NCBI GenBank assembly: GCA_964634005.1
Contig: CAZWKQ010000001.1
Span: 310,001-374,000, forward strand
DNA: 64,000 bases
Direction: 5' to 3'
Source of the DNA: CAZWKQ01 sp964634005
GTDB lineage: Bacteria > Bacteroidota > Bacteroidia > Bacteroidales > JACABE01
A program made the translations under genes and the position numbers. A model generated the notes under the pieces. The model ran no database searches. It was not told where the DNA came from and was given only the letters and a program-made list of their open reading frames with translations. Shown here in pieces: positions 61,331 to 64,000 of the stretch. Position 1 is the first letter of the stretch, and the number at the start of each line of letters is the position of its first letter.

Positions 61331-62797
61331 TTATTCTAATGACCAGGTAGAACCTTCTTTACCGTCTTTAATACTTATTCCAATTTTTAATAGCTCATTT
61401 CTTATTTTATCAGATGTAGCGTAGTCTTTATTTTGTTTAGCCGATTTACGATATTCAAGAATTATATTCATTAAACTTTCAATCGTTTGATATTGATTAT
61501 TAACATTATCGCTTTTCAATCCAAGTATTTCAAAAACAAATGTGTTAAAATATTTTTTTAGTGTATTTAAATCGTTTGCATTAATTGTGTCTTTTCCGTC
61601 ATTTATAGAGTTTATAATCCTAAGAGCTTCAAATAAATTGGCAATAACAACAGGACTGTTGAAATCGTCGTCCATTGCAGCATAGCTGTCAGCAATTAAT
61701 TTACTGATATCAATACTCGATTGAGCCGAAGTATTTAATTTTGTGATAGTTTCAACACCGGTCATCAATCTTTTCAGTCCTTTTTCTGCAGCCTGAAGAG
61801 CTTCGTTAGAAAAGTCGAGAGTACTGCGATAATGAGCCTGAAGGATAAAAAACCTTATTGTCATAGGGTTATATGCCTTTTCCAATGCGGGATGATTACC
61901 ATTGAAAAATTCGTTTAATGTAATAAAATTGCCTAATGACTTGCCCATTTTTTTCCCGTTGATAGTAATCATATTGTTGTGAATCCAATATTTACAAGGC
62001 TCACAATTATGGGCAATTTGGCTTTGAGCAATTTCGGATTCGTGGTGTGGGAACAATAAATCCATACCTCCTCCATGAATATCGAAATACTCCCCTAAGT
62101 ATTTGGCACTCATTGCAGAACATTCGGTATGCCACCCCGGAAAACCATCGCTCCATGGTGAAGGCCATCGCATTATATGTTCGGGTTGTGCTTTTTTCCA
62201 TAAAGCAAAATCAGCTGTATTCCTTTTTTCTTGCTGTCCTTCCAACTCTCTTGTTGTTGATAATAAATCATCCAAGACCCTTCCTGAAAGCTTTCCGTAG
62301 TGATAATCTTTATTATATTTGTTTACATCGAAATATACCGAACCCTCAGAAACATAAGCATAACCTTTTTCAATGATTTTTTTTATCATTTCGATTTGCT
62401 CAATAATATGCCCCGATGCACGAGGTTCAATACTTGGACTTTTCACATTAAGCTGGTTCATATTTTCGTGGTACCTGACAGTAAAATACTGTACTACTTC
62501 CATAGGTTCGAGATTCTCTAAACGAGCTTTTTTGGCTATTTTATCTTCACCTTCGTCTGCATCGTTTTCAAGATGACCGACATCGGTTATATTTCTAACA
62601 TATCGTACTTTATAACCAATATGTTCAAGATAGCGATAAATCAGATCGAAAGTAATTGCAGGGCGAGCATGACCAAGATGTGCATCGCCATAAACAGTAG
62701 GACCACAAACATACATTCCTACATAAGGAGGATGCTGAGGACTGAAAATTTCTTTTTTACGGCTTATTGTATTGTAAAGCTGCAAGTTGTGTTCCAT
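61331..62797 (-). CDS. cysS: Cysteinyl-tRNA synthetase
   Basis: Class I synthetase of 488 residues. MYVCGPTVYGDAHLGHARP holds the zinc-ligand Cys and the HIGH-type motif; the other zinc ligands are in WHTECSAMS and HHESEIAQS; KMGKSLGNFI is the KMSKS loop. The C-terminal helical domain covers about 350-480. It starts at an ATG with a -7 box about 30 bases upstream. The M28 gene follows after 7 bases. Confidence 0.96.
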   Translation of the reverse strand: MEHNLQLYNTISRKKEIFSPQHPPYVGMYVCGPTVYGDAHLGHARPAITFDLIYRYLEHIGYKVRYVRNITDVGHLENDADEGEDKIAKKARLENLEPMEVVQYFTVRYHENMNQLNVKSPSIEPRASGHIIEQIEMIKKIIEKGYAYVSEGSVYFDVNKYNKDYHYGKLSGRVLDDLLSTTRELEGQQEKRNTADFALWKKAQPEHIMRWPSPWSDGFPGWHTECSAMSAKYLGEYFDIHGGGMDLLFPHHESEIAQSQIAHNCEPCKYWIHNNMITINGKKMGKSLGNFITLNEFFNGNHPALEKAYNPMTIRFFILQAHYRSTLDFSNEALQAAEKGLKRLMTGVETITKLNTSAQSSIDISKLIADSYAAMDDDFNSPVVIANLFEALRIINSINDGKDTINANDLNTLKKYFNTFVFEILGLKSDNVNNQYQTIESLMNIILEYRKSAKQNKDYATSDKIRNELLKIGISIKDGKEGSTWSLE

Positions 62798-62826
62798 ACA
62801 AACAATTGAGTTTATTTATTTTGCTG

Positions 62827-62834
62827 CAAAAGTA
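62827..62834 (-). promoter_or_regulatory. Candidate -7 box for cysS
   Basis: TACTTTTG on the minus strand, 29 bases upstream of the cysS ATG. No -33 element or T-box leader is visible. Confidence 0.45.
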
Positions 62835-62928
62835 AATAAAATTTTTATGCCTGATAAAATAAGTATAGATGATAGGATGACAACTATTTAATCAAATCTA
62901 AATTAATCAGAGGAATTGCCGATTCTTC

Positions 62929-64000
62929 TTATCTAATTACCAATTTCTGAATCTGCCGCCCCGATTGGCTGCTTAATCTGACGAAATAAACTCCTTTTGC
63001 ATAATCAATGGCATTAATAAAAAAGTTCTTTTCTCCTTTCGTAATTTCTCCTTCGTAAATTGTTTCTATTTTTTTACCCATTATATCAAATAATTCCAAC
63101 AGTATTTTAGTGTTCGAATTTCCGGTAACAGGAATACAAGTTATGTATTTTGCAGGATTGGGATAAATACTTTTTAGAACACAACCATTATTATACTCAT
63201 TCTCAGCAATATTGTTTATATTTAATTTATATTTAAACTTCCACTTTCCTGATGGAGCTGTTATTGGTCTAACCATTTGTTTACCTGAATTTGACTTAGC
63301 ATATATAAAATATTCAAAAGTGAAAGTAGTAGTATCGGGTGAAACATACGAAGGTAAAGAAACCGTTGCTTTATAATAATCAGGCTGCCCTGCTATAGGA
63401 TACATAACCGCTGAATCTGAAATCGACAGTGAATTTACAGTATAATAAAGCATAGCTTTTTGAATTCCTGAACGATGTTTAATCAATGCAGTAAATTCAA
63501 CATTTTGGGGAGAAGGATTATTCCCTAATAAATCATTCTTAGGCTGATGTACAATTAATAATGGATCTTTTGATGCTACAGAATGAGTTATACAATGTAT
63601 TGCTCCGCTTGCCGAAATTGTTGAGTTACAATTAATTCCAACAACATTATATCCCGGTAATGATTGCTGATATATTCTTTGGGCAATTGTGTCATATTGA
63701 GCGTAATAAGTGGGATATATAAATGTTTTGTTTACAAAAACACCGTTTGTAAAAGTAAGATAATCACCATTGGGCGGGTATGAACCTGAAGTAGAGGGAG
63801 GCATCGGAATTCTAATAACTTTATACGGAGTGCCAAAAACAGATAAATGATTCGACAGTAAATATTGCAGATTGGCCTCTATTTGAGGCCCATCGGCAGT
63901 ACCCGACGGATATTGCCCTACCAATATTGTTTCCTCATCCAACAATTTCATATGCATATCAATATGGTGAATACCGTCATAAGGCAAATTATTGAACTTA
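62929..64000 (-). CDS. T9SS-secreted agmatine/peptidylarginine deiminase-like protein (5' truncated by window)
   Basis: C-terminal 356 residues of a guanidino-group-modifying enzyme; the frame stays open to the window edge, so the N-terminus is missing and the TTG near 63987 is internal. Catalytic elements of the family are visible: GIHHIDMHMKLLDEETIL (His and Asp) and ISASGAIHCITHSV (nucleophile Cys). After about residue 160 come beta-rich linkers and a T9SS type A sorting domain starting SIYPNPAKYITC and ending QIQKLVIR. Exported members include the peptidylarginine deiminase of Porphyromonas gingivalis; this one may act on free agmatine, peptidylarginine or arginine, and the substrate is not decided by the sequence. 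Confidence 0.82.
   Translation of the reverse strand, partial: KFNNLPYDGIHHIDMHMKLLDEETILVGQYPSGTADGPQIEANLQYLLSNHLSVFGTPYKVIRIPMPPSTSGSYPPNGDYLTFTNGVFVNKTFIYPTYYAQYDTIAQRIYQQSLPGYNVVGINCNSTISASGAIHCITHSVASKDPLLIVHQPKNDLLGNNPSPQNVEFTALIKHRSGIQKAMLYYTVNSLSISDSAVMYPIAGQPDYYKATVSLPSYVSPDTTTFTFEYFIYAKSNSGKQMVRPITAPSGKWKFKYKLNINNIAENEYNNGCVLKSIYPNPAKYITCIPVTGNSNTKILLELFDIMGKKIETIYEGEITKGEKNFFINAIDYAKGVYFVRLSSQSGRQIQKLVIR

Overview
The window reads as chromosomal DNA of an anaerobic member of the Bacteroidetes, most likely Bacteroidales. Evidence seen directly: an AT-rich sequence, TonB-dependent receptors, three proteins ending in type IX secretion (T9SS) sorting domains, many promoters of the Bacteroidetes type (a TAnnTTTG box just upstream of the start), few Shine-Dalgarno sequences and frequent TTG/GTG starts. 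A tungsten-type aldehyde ferredoxin oxidoreductase, the futalosine route to menaquinone and methylmalonyl-CoA mutase fit a fermentative or fumarate-respiring anaerobe. The genus cannot be fixed from the sequence alone. Genes are tightly packed; several convergent pairs overlap or almost touch. No insertion sequence, prophage, integrase or CRISPR array was seen.

Layout. 1-3.3 kb: the end of a TonB-dependent receptor and a DUF5689-type surface lipoprotein. 3.4-5.5 kb: B12-dependent methylmalonyl-CoA mutase. 5.8-10 kb: two tandem soluble hybrid histidine kinases. 10-13.8 kb: queA, mqnB, mqnD, hldD. 13.8-20 kb (minus strand): a cobalamin-riboswitch operon with two T9SS cargo proteins and two TonB receptors. 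20.1-23.4 kb: ferredoxin, aldehyde ferredoxin oxidoreductase and an unknown lipoprotein. 23.5-25.7 kb: a BtuG/YncE-like lipoprotein and dprA. 25.7-27.4 kb: a MurG-like glycosyltransferase and a GtrA protein. 27.5-32.5 kb: topA, sufS, a small secreted protein, sufE and sufT. 32.8-37.5 kb: miaB, then a Wza-like exporter and a Wzc-like tyrosine kinase with a Gly-Tyr repeat tail. 37.6-44 kb: a PQQ-type propeller protein coupled to a J-domain protein, an RluA pseudouridine synthase, a GT51 transglycosylase and an OmpA protein with calcium-type repeats. 44.3 kb: tRNA-Leu(UAG). 44.4-47.4 kb: a DUF4159 protein, rsmE and a POT peptide transporter. 47.6-50.5 kb: prs, rplY, pth and a zinc peptidase. 50.8-56.1 kb: a small membrane protein behind a candidate sigma-54 promoter, 5-formyl-THF cyclo-ligase, lnt, lptB and glnS. 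56.3-64 kb: folB, dnaG, glutamine synthetase, an M28/glutaminyl-cyclase-like lipoprotein, cysS and a secreted agmatine/peptidylarginine deiminase-like protein cut by the window edge.

How it fits together. B12 is a recurring theme: a riboswitch-controlled uptake operon, a separately promoted BtuG-like binder and a B12-dependent mutase lie within 22 kb. The most unusual points are the surface-displayed T9SS proteins in the B12 operon, the translationally coupled J-domain/cytoplasmic-propeller pair, the isolated sigma-54-type promoter with a strong Shine-Dalgarno in front of an unknown membrane protein, and the alternating Gly-Tyr tail on the BY-kinase.
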